Assembly (NCBI RefSeq): GCF_000205165.1
Contig: NZ_GL883841.1
Location: 31,590-95,589, forward strand
DNA from: Paraprevotella xylaniphila YIT 11841
GTDB taxonomy: Bacteria; Bacteroidota; Bacteroidia; Bacteroidales; Bacteroidaceae
Direction of reading: 5' to 3'
DNA length: 64,000 bases
The notes under the pieces are model-generated. The model was not told the DNA's origin. It did no database searches and saw nothing but the letters and a program-made list of their open reading frames with translations. Position 1 is the first letter of the stretch, and each line of letters begins with the position of its first letter. The position numbers and the translations under genes were made by a program. Shown here one piece after another: positions 35,885 through 45,169 of this stretch.

Positions 35885-36739
35885 TCAACGTTCCGGCATC
35901 TGCCACTCTTCGAGGTCGTAAACAGCTTCCACGGCCTTTTCCACACTGTCCGGCAAAGACGGGAAAAAATCTATCCCCGTGATGCGTTCCACTTCGTCCA
36001 CCGAATTGACATACGCATCAAGCGGACGGTTCCCCGACTTATTCTTGTAGATAAAGCCGATGGCCTTCATCGGCTCCGGACAAAACACAACCTTATAGAA
36101 AGCCTCTGGCACCGTAACCCGGCTTTGGCCGATATGCCTGTGCTGTCCACGATAGAGGACAGGCCCGGCCACCACATACAGCAGCCCGTTTTCCATCGTC
36201 CAGTCGCGGCAAGCTTCTTCCAACTCTTTCCAGTCGCCCCGGTTCAGGTTATGGTCTTGCGGGCAAACGTTCGTCATGTAAAAGCTTTCCCGCATGGCTT
36301 GTTCGTCCCATTTGTTGTCTGCCGCCGGACAAAGGTGCCCACGGTCATAGCCCGACCGCCTGTAGTCTTCCGTCGTCACGGGATTTGCTACTTCGGGGTC
36401 GGGCAGGAACTTGTCGTAACGGCTCACCGCCTCCTCGAAACGTTCGGGTGTCAATGTCCAGGCTACCCAGTTCGGTATCTTGGTCTCCGCATTATAAGAT
36501 ACCGTATACCCCGTATGGCGAATCACCTGGCTGTTTCGTTCCTGAACCAGTTCCGGCAATCCCGGCTCCATATCCCCCGAACCGGACGAAGGACTGCTAC
36601 CGAAAACCTGTCCGTCCGTTGCCTCCGGTAAGAACCTGCATCCCGTCCACTGTCCCACGTAACCACGCAAGCAGTCGTAACCACCCGTCAATACCACTAC
36701 GGCAGCCGCCAAGCCGCCGATTATCATTTTCAGTTTCAT
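35885..36739 (-). CDS. DNA/RNA non-specific endonuclease (NUC1 family)
   Basis: This His-Me finger nuclease, related to Serratia nuclease, has 284 residues. The catalytic YDRGHLCPAADNKW (DRGH with the catalytic His, near residue 130) and the metal-binding Asn in CPQDHNLNRGDWKELEE are intact. An N-terminal hydrophobic segment (MIIGGLAAAVVVLTGGY) looks like a signal anchor, so it should be periplasmic or secreted. It may degrade environmental DNA for nutrients. It lies 30 bases downstream of the AlkD-like gene and may be co-transcribed with it and the acetyltransferase. Confidence 0.88.
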   Translation of the reverse strand: MKLKMIIGGLAAAVVVLTGGYDCLRGYVGQWTGCRFLPEATDGQVFGSSPSSGSGDMEPGLPELVQERNSQVIRHTGYTVSYNAETKIPNWVAWTLTPERFEEAVSRYDKFLPDPEVANPVTTEDYRRSGYDRGHLCPAADNKWDEQAMRESFYMTNVCPQDHNLNRGDWKELEEACRDWTMENGLLYVVAGPVLYRGQHRHIGQSRVTVPEAFYKVVFCPEPMKAIGFIYKNKSGNRPLDAYVNSVDEVERITGIDFFPSLPDSVEKAVEAVYDLEEWQMPER

Positions 36740-36769
36740 TTTTCCGATTTCAATTTGTTTATTTCCGGT

Positions 36770-37471
36770 TTAAGATTTCCGAACCTTGGGACGACGGAGC
36801 GTACGCACCCAAGACTTATCCCATTCCGCCACGCGGAAGGAATCCACGATTTTCTGTATGGCCTTGTTTTGCGTCTCGTCGTCCAACCGCCCTCCGGCCA
36901 ACAACGGACGCGTCTTATCCGGGTATTTGGCAAAGCAGACTGACACCGCCCATGCTACCGCCATGGACGCGTAATATCCGCTTGGACGCACTGCCGCGCA
37001 GGCCTCCAGCACGCGGTCGATAAAATCGTCCGTGACGAAATGTGCCAAAAGCATCACTACGGCAAAACGTTGGGAGAATACGTCCCCGCTATATAAATAA
37101 GGTTGCAGGAACGCCCATACCTCCTCACGGTGTTTTCGCACGAACTTGAATCCCGAACAAGGGGAATCACACAAAGCCCAATCGTTGATTTTACGCACAT
37201 AGGTAGCCATGCGTTCCATCTGCTCCTCAAACGGCATCCGCGCCACGCCCGTCACGTAACCCTGCAACATGACTTCTTCGAACGTGTCGTCCACTGCCTC
37301 CTCCAAATAAGTACGCCAATCCCCCTTGGCAATCTCCTTGGCCAACGCCCGCAATACGGGCAGACGCACACCGACCACCGGGCGGGTGCCAGGCATCAAC
37401 GAAGTCACAAAAGCAGCATACCGGGCATCGGCATGTGCCGCCAAAAAGTCCTTGATTTCTTGACAAACCAT
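36770..37471 (-). CDS. DNA alkylation repair (AlkD-like HEAT-repeat) protein, copy 1
   Basis: AlkD-type glycosylases are HEAT-like helical-repeat proteins that remove bulky or cationic alkylated bases. The 233-residue protein has the typical opening (EIKDFLAAHADARYAAF), GVRLPVLRALAKEIAKG and YVTGVARMPFEEQ, then WALCDSPCSGFKFV in the repeat region. I chose ATG 37471 because it begins the conserved first helix; the 24 codons upstream overlap the acetyltransferase end. A second, divergent AlkD-like gene lies at 50.8 kb. Catalytic competence cannot be judged by eye. Confidence 0.82.
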   Translation of the reverse strand: MVCQEIKDFLAAHADARYAAFVTSLMPGTRPVVGVRLPVLRALAKEIAKGDWRTYLEEAVDDTFEEVMLQGYVTGVARMPFEEQMERMATYVRKINDWALCDSPCSGFKFVRKHREEVWAFLQPYLYSGDVFSQRFAVVMLLAHFVTDDFIDRVLEACAAVRPSGYYASMAVAWAVSVCFAKYPDKTRPLLAGGRLDDETQNKAIQKIVDSFRVAEWDKSWVRTLRRPKVRKS

Positions 37472-37485
37472 AGACGCAACCTTCT

Positions 37486-38064
37486 TTATTTGTCCTTGGA
37501 ATCTGCTATCCCATTCAATTTTTTCTTCACCACGGCCGGGCAACCGGCAGCAAGGGAATCATCGGGAATGTCTTTCACCACCACGCTCCCGGCAGCGATA
37601 ATACAACGGTTCCCGATGGTCACTCCCGGGCAGACCACCACGCCGCCTCCCAACCAACAGTCCTCACCCACGGTGATGGGATAGGCCGTCTCTTTCGGTT
37701 CGCGACGCTCCACGTAATCCATCGGATGCTGGGGCGTGTAAAACTGGCAGCAAGGCCCCACCTTCGTGTTCTTCCCGATGCGGATGTAACCGGCATCGAG
37801 CATCACGCAATTATAATTCACGAACACGTTTTCACCTAACACGATGCCCGTACCATGGTCGCAGTGGAACGGGGGGCATACCGTAGAATCCTGAGGGATT
37901 CCGGGAATCAGTTCCTCAATCGTACCACGGTAGCGTTCGTCGTAAATATCCATGGTTTGCAAACACGTACATAGTTTTTTGGCACGCCGAAGACTTTCCT
38001 GCATCTCCGCATCAGAGAAACAATAAAGTTCTTCGCTACGCATCTTCTCCATTTCCGTCTTCAT
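37486..38064 (-). CDS. Sugar O-acetyltransferase (maltose/galactoside type)
   Basis: The 192-residue left-handed beta-helix enzyme transfers acetyl from acetyl-CoA to a sugar hydroxyl. The N-terminal helical Mac domain (MRSEELYCFSDAEM) is followed by hexapeptide repeats, with the catalytic His region FYTPQHPMDYVERRE and the CoA-binding WLGGGVVVCPGVTIGNRCII. It is a close match to the Maa/LacA group. It is first in a three-gene minus-strand run with AlkD-like and NUC1 genes (gaps of 14 and 30 bases). The acceptor sugar is unknown. Confidence 0.9.
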   Translation of the reverse strand: MKTEMEKMRSEELYCFSDAEMQESLRRAKKLCTCLQTMDIYDERYRGTIEELIPGIPQDSTVCPPFHCDHGTGIVLGENVFVNYNCVMLDAGYIRIGKNTKVGPCCQFYTPQHPMDYVERREPKETAYPITVGEDCWLGGGVVVCPGVTIGNRCIIAAGSVVVKDIPDDSLAAGCPAVVKKKLNGIADSKDK

Positions 38065-38163
38065 ATTTCATCTTTTATCTTGTTCTTCATTTTCTGCCTG
38101 CCGCCTGCCTGCTCCACGCCATCCGGCCTCATCCGGAATACAGCCAAAAGTCCTCTTCAAACG

Positions 38164-38245
38164 TTTCGGCTGAGAACCGAAAATCAATCTGCGCCAAATG
38201 AAAAATCATTCGGCTGAGATTGAAAAATCATTTGGCGCAGATTGA
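38164..38245. repeat. Intergenic palindromic repeat, copy 3
   Basis: An 18-base perfect inverted repeat (38184-38201 with 38228-38245; core CAATCTGCGCCAAATGA) encloses a 26-base loop containing TCATTCGGCTGAGATTG. The word TTCGGCTGAGA appears twice as a direct repeat (near 38165 and 38209). The core words CATTTGGCGCAG and CGGCTGA are shared with copies at 6.4, 24.5 and 57.6 kb. It sits between two genes of the same strand, so it is not simply a convergent terminator. Confidence 0.7.
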
Positions 38246-38270
38246 AACGGCTTTCTTAACCCTCTCATTT

Positions 38271-38723
38271 TCAAGGTTGATTTTCTTCGTTCCAATAGCC
38301 GCTGTACGAAATACTCTGCGCATTGCTCGGAATCAAGATAATATCCGCCCTTCCGCCCTCGTATCCCGTCACGGTAAACTTATACACTACCGGCACCTTG
38401 CGCACGCTGAACTCCACACGCTTCCCCTTGTCGCCCATGTTACGGGCCTTAACGTCCTTCGCCGGAAGGGCGAAACGCAGGCCGTCGTCGTTCAGTGCCG
38501 GTTGGTACACCCTTCCCATATAAGGCAAATACACAAAAGCGGAATCATTACGCAAAGCCACCCCGTAGCCGTATGAAAGCGTACGTGCCGGATAAGACAC
38601 CGGCATCATATACGTCACGTCCACATTGAAACTGTCGGCATCGAAAGGTTTGGTGTCCTGCGCTCTCGACAGATCAGGGCACAAACCCCAAAAAATAACA
38701 AAAAAACAATACTTCGTCCTCAT
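38271..38723 (-). CDS. DUF4251 family secreted protein
   Basis: The 150-residue protein has a signal peptide (cleavage near SRA-QD). Its body matches the DUF4251 pattern: VDVTYMMPVSYPARTLSYGY, then a hydrophobic strand with YLPYMGRVYQPAL, and the closing segment IILIPSNAQSISYSGYW. DUF4251 proteins are small periplasmic or outer-membrane-associated beta proteins of Bacteroidales with no known role. It is the last gene before a terminator-flanked repeat and is transcribed away from hisS. Confidence 0.82.
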   Translation of the reverse strand: MRTKYCFFVIFWGLCPDLSRAQDTKPFDADSFNVDVTYMMPVSYPARTLSYGYGVALRNDSAFVYLPYMGRVYQPALNDDGLRFALPAKDVKARNMGDKGKRVEFSVRKVPVVYKFTVTGYEGGRADIILIPSNAQSISYSGYWNEENQP

Positions 38724-38751
38724 ACCTGCCTCCTTATCCGCAAAATAAAAA

Positions 38752-38795
38752 AACGGCCTTTGCTGTTTGACTATAAAGTAACAACAAAGGCCGTT
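38752..38795 (-). terminator. hisS terminator
   Basis: AACGGCCTTTG (38752-38762) pairs perfectly with CAAAGGCCGTT (38785-38795). On the minus strand it is followed by TTTTTTATTTTG, 19 bases after the hisS stop. Confidence 0.85.
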
Positions 38796-38813
38796 AAGTT
38801 GTATCGCAAAGGA

Positions 38814-40178
38814 CTATTTTTTAATGATATTTATCATCTCGTCCGGTGTCAGGAGCGACTGTTCTCCCGTCTCCATGTTTTTCAGTGTGACCTTCCCCTC
38901 GTTCATTTCATTCTCGCCGACTATCGCCACGAAAGGCACCGCCTTGGCATTGGCATAGCTCATCTGTTTTTTCATCTTGGCACTGTCGGGATAAATCTCA
39001 CAACGCACTCCGGCTCGGCGCGCCTGCGCCATGACGGGCAGGCAATAAGCCGCCTCGGCCGCGCCGAAATTCACGAAGAGCAACTCCGTGCCCGTGACAG
39101 TCTCCTTCGGATAAAGATCGAGTTGGTTCAGCACGTCGAAGATGCGGTCTGCCCCGAACGAGATGCCCACGCCGCTCACTCCCGGCATGCCGAAAATGCC
39201 TGTCAGGTTATCGTAACGGCCTCCTCCGGTGATACTGCCGATTTCCACATCCAAAGCTTTCACCTCGAAAATGCAACCGGTGTAATAGTTCAGCCCCCGG
39301 GCCAAAGTCAAATCCAGTTCCATCGCGTTCCGCAGTCCTAAAGCCGATAATGTGTCGAGCACGAACTCACATTCCGCAATGCCCTTCAAACCGGTCTCGC
39401 TTCCGGCCAGGACGTCCTTCATCACGGCCAACTTCTCCTTGTTCGTTCCGCTCAGGCTGATGATGGGCTGCAAACGGGTCACGGCCTCGTCACTGAGACC
39501 ACCGGCCTTCAGTTCGGCATTCACATTGTCAAGCCCTATCTTGTCCAGTTTGTCGATGGCCACGGTGATATCCACAATCTTGTCCGCCGCCCCGATCATC
39601 TCGGCAATACCCGTCAGGATCTTGCGGTTATTCAATTTGATGCATACCCGTATGCCGAATTGGGTGAATACCGTATCCACAATCTGCATCAGTTCCACTT
39701 CGTTCAGCAAAGAATCGCTGCCCACCACGTCGGCATCACATTGGTAAAATTCCCGGTAACGCCCCTTTTGCGGCCGGTCGGCACGCCACACAGGCTGTAT
39801 CTGGTAACGCTTGAAAGGCATGGTCAGTTCGTCACGGTGCTGTACCACATAACGGGCAAAAGGCACGGTCAGGTCATAACGCAGCCCTTTCTCACACAGG
39901 CGGGCCGCCAACCTGTTCGTGTTTGCCTCACCCAATTCCTCCGTCGCCACTCCGGAAAGGAAATTGCCGGAATTCAATATTTTGAAAAGCAACTTGTCTC
40001 CCTCCTCGCCGTATTTGCCCATCAGCGTGGAGAGGTTTTCCATGGCAGGCGTCTCGATTTGCTGGAAACCATACAAAGCGTAAACGCCTCGGATGGTGTC
40101 GAATATATAATTGCGTTTCGCCATCTCCACAGGCGAAAAATCACGTGTACCTTTAGGTATTCCGGGTTTCGTAGCCAT
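38814..40178 (-). CDS. hisS: Histidyl-tRNA synthetase
   Basis: This class II synthetase charges tRNA-His. The 454 residues include the class II motif 1 region, motif 2 ([13 protein letters not shown]), the HisA and HisB signatures ([17 protein letters not shown] and [10 protein letters not shown]), motif 3 ([11 protein letters not shown]) and a C-terminal anticodon-binding domain. The N-terminus [16 protein letters not shown] is typical. It is monocistronic with its own terminator. Confidence 0.97.
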   Translation of the reverse strand: MATKPGIPKGTRDFSPVEMAKRNYIFDTIRGVYALYGFQQIETPAMENLSTLMGKYGEEGDKLLFKILNSGNFLSGVATEELGEANTNRLAARLCEKGLRYDLTVPFARYVVQHRDELTMPFKRYQIQPVWRADRPQKGRYREFYQCDADVVGSDSLLNEVELMQIVDTVFTQFGIRVCIKLNNRKILTGIAEMIGAADKIVDITVAIDKLDKIGLDNVNAELKAGGLSDEAVTRLQPIISLSGTNKEKLAVMKDVLAGSETGLKGIAECEFVLDTLSALGLRNAMELDLTLARGLNYYTGCIFEVKALDVEIGSITGGGRYDNLTGIFGMPGVSGVGISFGADRIFDVLNQLDLYPKETVTGTELLFVNFGAAEAAYCLPVMAQARRAGVRCEIYPDSAKMKKQMSYANAKAVPFVAIVGENEMNEGKVTLKNMETGEQSLLTPDEMINIIKK

Positions 40179-40290
40179 ATTCTGTCTCCTTTTTATGATT
40201 CCTGCGCAAAATTACACTTTTTTTTCATACAACTTGCCATACGGCCCGGAGATAATACGCCGTAATATAGTTTGCATCCGTTTTTATTTC

Positions 40291-40298
40291 TAACTTTG
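40291..40298 (+). promoter_or_regulatory. -7 box of the zinc-hook coiled-coil gene
   Basis: TAACTTTG lies 26 bases before the start codon. A TTTG at 40271-40274 is only 16 bases upstream, closer than the usual 19-21, so the match is partial. Confidence 0.45.
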
Positions 40299-40323
40299 CA
40301 CGAGATTAAAAGCATTCAAGCGT

Positions 40324-43107
40324 ATGAAGTTTTTTCGAAAATCCGCACCGGAAAAAATGGAGCAACCTGACTCGCCCATACCGACTGTCTCCACGGACAT
40401 CACGTCCACTACAACCCCGAACCTTACCCCTGAAGAAACCGCCCGACAGTGGTTTGCCGAAAAGTTCGGTACAGACATGCCTGAAGAGGTGACGCGGATG
40501 TTCCGCCAAATCGCACAGGCTGAAGCCAAACGGCAAAAGGACGGAGAACAGGCGCTCGCTCCCATCGAACTGAAACGCATACAAGACAGCATGAGGCTCT
40601 ACAAGACCAAGCTGACCAACATTGCGCAAACCCTGGGCGGGCTACAAGCACAGAAAGAATGGCTGCACAAGTTCAAGGAACTGAACGCCACGTTGGAAAA
40701 GTACAGGCAAGCCTTTTTCGAAAGCAACAAGAACTACAACGCCCACCTGAAGGAAATCAGGGAACTGGAACGCTTTGAGACTTTTGAAGCGGTGCTAGGC
40801 AACTACCAACGTATCAAGGCGAAAGAAAACGTCCTCCACTTCATACGCAAAGGCAGTGCTTTGCATGCAGAAAAACTGACGGAAGCCTTATCGGCAGACA
40901 AGGCAAACCAAAAAAAGGCGGAAACCGAAAACAAGAAATACCAGGAAGCATGGCACAACTTGCAACAGATACAGAAAACGTTGGCCGAAGGTTACCGCCT
41001 GCAAGCCGCCTTGCGGTTCCACGAAGCTGACCTGAAAGAACTATCCGACTACAAAGAACGAATCGAGCAAGCACTCTCCACAGTACAAAAACAAGGTAAA
41101 GAAACAGCGGAAGAACTAAAAAAGAACAAGGAACAAGCGGCACAGCAACAACAGCAGTTGCAGAACTTGGAATCGTTACAAAGCATGTTGGAAAAGGGGG
41201 AGGCCATACAGACACGCCTGAACTTCCTGCAATCCCGTAAAAAACGCAAAGAACAGTTGCAAACCGTGCTCGAAAGGACACTCAGAAAACAGCACGAACA
41301 AGACGAGAAACTAAACAAGCTGTTCCTATCCTCACAAGGCATCGACGCACAAATCAACACGTTGCAAAGCGAGCTGCAAGTACACCTGAAAAGCATCGTG
41401 GGCATGAACAGCTACAACCTGCAGCAACGGGCCATGGACCTGAAAAGCAAAAAGGAAATGCTGACGAACGCCACACGGCTGTGGAAACAAATTGCGGAAG
41501 GATACAACCGCGTAGACGAAAAAAGCCAGGAAATCATGCGCATGCGCCATCATAATGATGCCCTGAAAACGCAAATAGCCAAACTGGAACCGGAAACGGC
41601 CGGACTTCAAAGGCAATGCGAGGAACTGAAATACGCCTATACCCTCAGCAAAAGCCAAGATGTCATGCAGCTGCGAAAGGATTTGCAGGAGGGGGTCAGT
41701 TGCAGTGTATGCGGCGCAACACACCATCCCTACCATTCCGACACGCTTTTGGAACAAAGCAAACTCATCGGGGAAATCAAAATCGATTTCGAACAGGCCG
41801 CCACGGAACTGAAACACAAACAAACCCTCTTAGACGAGCTGAGAAAGGAACAGGCCGTAGAGGAAGGGCGCATCGAAATGTGCCATCAGGCTTTGGAGAC
41901 CTACAAACAAATATTGCAGGACCACGTGGCACACTGGGAAGACTTCGTTGCCCTGGACCGTTCCTTTAAAGACTGTTCCGCCAGTACGAACTTCGAGGGG
42001 CGGCGCATCATGTTGCAACAGCTCATGGAAAAGACGGGAGTGGATGCCGAGGATGCCCAAAAAGAACTGGACACGTTCAATTACCACCAGTCCAACATCA
42101 ACGCTCTCAACGAAAAAATCGCCCTGAAAGAACAGGAAAAGAATGACATTGTCGTACGGCTGAATGAAGTGAATACGGGTTGCCAGGTCGTGGCCTACCG
42201 GGTGGAACAACTGCAACAATCCCTGTCGCGCACCAACGGACAATACAGCGAGCTGTTCGAGGAAATCGACAAGATGATGGCCATCTCCAACTGGTATAAA
42301 GTATGGACGGAAAACCCCGAGAACCTAAGAATCTATATCCAACAACAGATGGGACGTTGGTTCAATCTGAAAAAAGACATGGCCGAAACCAAAAACGAAA
42401 CCATCCGCCTACAAACCTTACAGGAAACAACGGACCGGCACATACAGGCATTGGGCAAACAACGGGACTTCATCAACGGAAAAATAGAGCGGATGTCGGA
42501 ATTCCGGAACCAAATACACGAACAATTATACAAGATGTTCCCGGACGGCGATGTGGAAGACTACAACAAAACAGTATTCAGTACCTTATATTCTTTGGAA
42601 GAACAAAAGGAACAGGCCAGGAGCAAAGCAGACGAGACGCATGCCCAGGCTGCCCGACACCAAGGTTACAACCAACGTATGACCGACACGGCCCAGGAAC
42701 TCGAAACGCAAATCGCCCAAGAGCGTTCGGAACTGGATATTTGGATAAGGAAATACAATGCCCTGCACTCTCCCGTACAGTTCTCCGAACTGGAACAGAC
42801 ATTCAACAGCACGACCGACTGGAATGCCCTGAGGCAGGAAATCAGAACCCTCACGCTCCACAACATGATGGCCGAAGCACGGGCTGACGAAGCCCGCCTG
42901 GCCCTGGCCGCCCATCAAGTAAACGCCCTTTCACAAGGGCAGGACAAGGAAGACCGCACAGCAGCGCTGAACACTGAGATAGCACGGTTGGAAAGCGAAC
43001 AGGAAAATATCCTTGTACAAATAGCCGGATGCCAAGCCAAACTGGAAGCCCACGAAACCGCATTGCGGAAGTTAGCCGCCGGACAGGATTCTTCTATCAC
43101 ATCATAA
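40324..43107 (+). CDS. Headless Rad50/SbcC-like coiled-coil protein with zinc-hook motif
   Basis: The 927-residue protein is almost wholly helical coiled coil, with long Glu/Lys/Gln heptad runs. At its exact middle (residues 459-468) is SCSVCGATHHP, with Cys460 and Cys463, the pattern of the zinc hook at the tip of SbcC/Rad50 arms. Unlike those ATPases it has no Walker A GxxxxGKS/T near its N-terminus and no signature or Walker B motif near its C-terminus. About 130 non-coiled residues begin it (including the Pro-rich PTVSTDITSTTTPNLTPEE) and a short helical tail ends it. No SbcD-like nuclease gene is adjacent; an amidase gene follows after five bases. It may dimerise through zinc as a structural or DNA-bridging arm. 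No function is assigned. Confidence 0.75.
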   Translation: MKFFRKSAPEKMEQPDSPIPTVSTDITSTTTPNLTPEETARQWFAEKFGTDMPEEVTRMFRQIAQAEAKRQKDGEQALAPIELKRIQDSMRLYKTKLTNIAQTLGGLQAQKEWLHKFKELNATLEKYRQAFFESNKNYNAHLKEIRELERFETFEAVLGNYQRIKAKENVLHFIRKGSALHAEKLTEALSADKANQKKAETENKKYQEAWHNLQQIQKTLAEGYRLQAALRFHEADLKELSDYKERIEQALSTVQKQGKETAEELKKNKEQAAQQQQQLQNLESLQSMLEKGEAIQTRLNFLQSRKKRKEQLQTVLERTLRKQHEQDEKLNKLFLSSQGIDAQINTLQSELQVHLKSIVGMNSYNLQQRAMDLKSKKEMLTNATRLWKQIAEGYNRVDEKSQEIMRMRHHNDALKTQIAKLEPETAGLQRQCEELKYAYTLSKSQDVMQLRKDLQEGVSCSVCGATHHPYHSDTLLEQSKLIGEIKIDFEQAATELKHKQTLLDELRKEQAVEEGRIEMCHQALETYKQILQDHVAHWEDFVALDRSFKDCSASTNFEGRRIMLQQLMEKTGVDAEDAQKELDTFNYHQSNINALNEKIALKEQEKNDIVVRLNEVNTGCQVVAYRVEQLQQSLSRTNGQYSELFEEIDKMMAISNWYKVWTENPENLRIYIQQQMGRWFNLKKDMAETKNETIRLQTLQETTDRHIQALGKQRDFINGKIERMSEFRNQIHEQLYKMFPDGDVEDYNKTVFSTLYSLEEQKEQARSKADETHAQAARHQGYNQRMTDTAQELETQIAQERSELDIWIRKYNALHSPVQFSELEQTFNSTTDWNALRQEIRTLTLHNMMAEARADEARLALAAHQVNALSQGQDKEDRTAALNTEIARLESEQENILVQIAGCQAKLEAHETALRKLAAGQDSSITS

Positions 43108-43112
43108 AGCGC

Positions 43113-43754
43113 ATGTCACACTTGTCTTTTCTTAAATTATGGCCGCTCCTGTTCATCGTCCTGCTCGTCGTGACAGGATGCCGCTCTTCACGTTCGCTAC
43201 GTGGGGAACGCTTCGTTTTGGTCGTCGATGCCGGACATGGCGGAAACGACCAAGGGGCCGCCGGGCGACGATCGCTCGAAAAAGAAGTCAACCTCGAAGT
43301 GGCCCGACGCGTCTGCAAACTGATTCGCAAACAATGTCGCGACGTGGAAATCATACAAACCCGTCCCGACGACGAGTTCGTCAGCCTCAACGACCGGGCA
43401 GGCATGGCCAACTTCTACCGGGCGGATTTGTTCATCTCCATCCATTCCAATTCGGCCCGGGGATGGGCAGAAGGTACAGAAACGTTCATTCACCCTTCGG
43501 CTCGCGGAGGACGCAGTGAACGAATGGCCCGACTCATCGAACAGGAATATGTGAAAACAGGACGGGAAAGCCGAGGCGTGAAAACGGCCAACTTCGCCGT
43601 ATTGCGCAATACGCGCATGCCGGCCGTATTGACAGAAATAGGATTCATATCCAACCGCAGCGAAGAACGGTTCATGAACTCCCGTAAAGGCCAGAAACGT
43701 CTGGCACGCAGCATCAGCAACGCCTTCATCCGTTACCGGCGAAGCGTTCCATAA
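43113..43754 (+). CDS. N-acetylmuramoyl-L-alanine amidase, lipoprotein
   Basis: Amidase_3 zinc enzymes cut the bond between muramic acid and the stem peptide during cell separation. The 213-residue protein has a lipoprotein signal peptide (LLFIVLLVVTGCRSS, Cys near residue 22) and the metal site: His in VVDAGHGGNDQGA, Glu in LEKEVNLEVAR and His in FISIHSNSA. The catalytic Glu region AVLTEIGFISNRSEE is also present. I chose ATG 43113 because it starts the signal peptide; the longer reading overlaps the coiled-coil gene. The five-base gap implies co-transcription with the zinc-hook gene, hinting at a link with envelope or division. Confidence 0.9.
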   Translation: MSHLSFLKLWPLLFIVLLVVTGCRSSRSLRGERFVLVVDAGHGGNDQGAAGRRSLEKEVNLEVARRVCKLIRKQCRDVEIIQTRPDDEFVSLNDRAGMANFYRADLFISIHSNSARGWAEGTETFIHPSARGGRSERMARLIEQEYVKTGRESRGVKTANFAVLRNTRMPAVLTEIGFISNRSEERFMNSRKGQKRLARSISNAFIRYRRSVP

Positions 43755-43807
43755 CCTTCCGGCTACAAGCTATACATTATATAATAAGGTAAAAAGATTC
43801 TATTAAG

Positions 43808-44968
43808 ATGAAGAAAAGTTTAATCGTCCTGGCGTTCGGTACGTTCGCCTTGGGCATGGCAGAATTCGTCATGATGAGCATTCTGCCCTACGTGGCCCAG
43901 TCCATGCAATGCAGCATCCCCGAAGCCGGACATCTCATCTCGGCCTACGCCATCGGCGTTTGCGTGGGTGCCCCTTCTGTGGTATTAGTAGCCCGTAAAC
44001 GCCCGCTCCATCAAATCCTGTTAGGCCTCATCGTGATTTATCTGACGGGCAACCTTCTGATGGCTTCTTGCTCAGACCTCCATCTCGGTGTGCTCTTCCG
44101 GTTCATTTCCGGTTTGCCGCATGGGGCGTATTTTGGTGTAGGCTCCATCGTAGCCGACCGGTTGGCTCCTCGCGGCAAGAGCACTTCAGCCATCGCCATC
44201 ATGTGCTCGGGCATGACCGTGGCCAACCTCATCGGCATCCCGGCAGGAACGTGGTTGAGCGACATGGTCTCCTGGCGTGTGATTTTCCTGTTCAACGGTG
44301 CATGGGGCATCCTCACCTTCATCCTGCTCTACCGTCTGGTTCCGCGAATGGAACCTCTTCCGAACACAGGACTGAAAGGGCAGTTCCGTTTCCTGAAAAG
44401 TGCGGCACCCTGGCTCATCATGGCCACGACCACTTTCGGAAACGGAGGTATCTTCTGTTGGTACAGTTATATCAGCCCGCTCATGAACCGGATTGCGGGA
44501 TTCGCCCCTTCCGAGATCACCATGCTTATGGTATTGGCCGGAGGCAGCATGTGCGTGGGAAACCTGTTGGGTGGCAAGTTGGCCGACCGCTATACGCCGG
44601 GCAAAACCATATTGGGCGTACAGGCGATCATGATTTTAGGACTGCTCACCACTTTTTTCCTCGCGTCCTATCCAGGCATTGCCGTACTGATGCTGTGCAT
44701 TTGCACGGCTTGCCTCTTCGGAGTGTCCGCACCGCAGCAACTGCTGCTGTTGCGTTTTTCCAAAGGCGGGGAAATGATGGGAGCGGCTTTGGTACAGGTT
44801 GCCTTCAATTTAGGTAACGCCGTGGGAGCGTACTGTGGCGGACTTCCCGTCACATACGGCCTGCCTTACAACTATCCAGCTCTGGTCGGTGCCGGTTTTG
44901 TGGTTATCGGCGTGATTTCCACCGCCATGTTCTGCAAAAAATACAAGAAAGAAAACTCTATGGCCTGA
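43808..44968 (+). CDS. MFS sugar/drug exporter (AraJ-like)
   Basis: This 386-residue major-facilitator protein has 12 predicted inner-membrane helices. The N-terminal MKKSLIVLAFGTFALGMAEF and the loop RFISGLPHGAYFGVGS match the AraJ/YdhP DHA1 subgroup that exports arabinose polymers, sugars or drugs using the proton gradient. A second-half loop GGKLADRYTPGK is the repeated MFS loop 8-9. It is separated from the amidase by 53 bases and ends in a strong terminator. The substrate is inferred only to subgroup level. Confidence 0.85.
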   Translation: MKKSLIVLAFGTFALGMAEFVMMSILPYVAQSMQCSIPEAGHLISAYAIGVCVGAPSVVLVARKRPLHQILLGLIVIYLTGNLLMASCSDLHLGVLFRFISGLPHGAYFGVGSIVADRLAPRGKSTSAIAIMCSGMTVANLIGIPAGTWLSDMVSWRVIFLFNGAWGILTFILLYRLVPRMEPLPNTGLKGQFRFLKSAAPWLIMATTTFGNGGIFCWYSYISPLMNRIAGFAPSEITMLMVLAGGSMCVGNLLGGKLADRYTPGKTILGVQAIMILGLLTTFFLASYPGIAVLMLCICTACLFGVSAPQQLLLLRFSKGGEMMGAALVQVAFNLGNAVGAYCGGLPVTYGLPYNYPALVGAGFVVIGVISTAMFCKKYKKENSMA

Positions 44969-45014
44969 AAACTCTAACGCCGTAAGTTCAATACAAGCCA
45001 AGACATCACGATCT

Positions 45015-45050
45015 ACCCACCATTGATGACACAGGACATCAATGGTGGGT
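45015..45050. terminator. Terminator after the MFS gene
   Basis: ACCCACCATTGATG (45015-45028) pairs perfectly with CATCAATGGTGGGT (45037-45050), followed by TCTTTA. It lies between convergent genes (MFS and the propeller lipoprotein). Confidence 0.85.
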
Positions 45051-45169
45051 TCTTTACCCCATATTCTTATAAGAAATAAGACGCATGGAATCACACAATA
45101 AAGTAATAAACTTCCATTTCATCTGCATGGCATCGTCATCAATGTCCTTGTCACTATTACAAAAATTTG

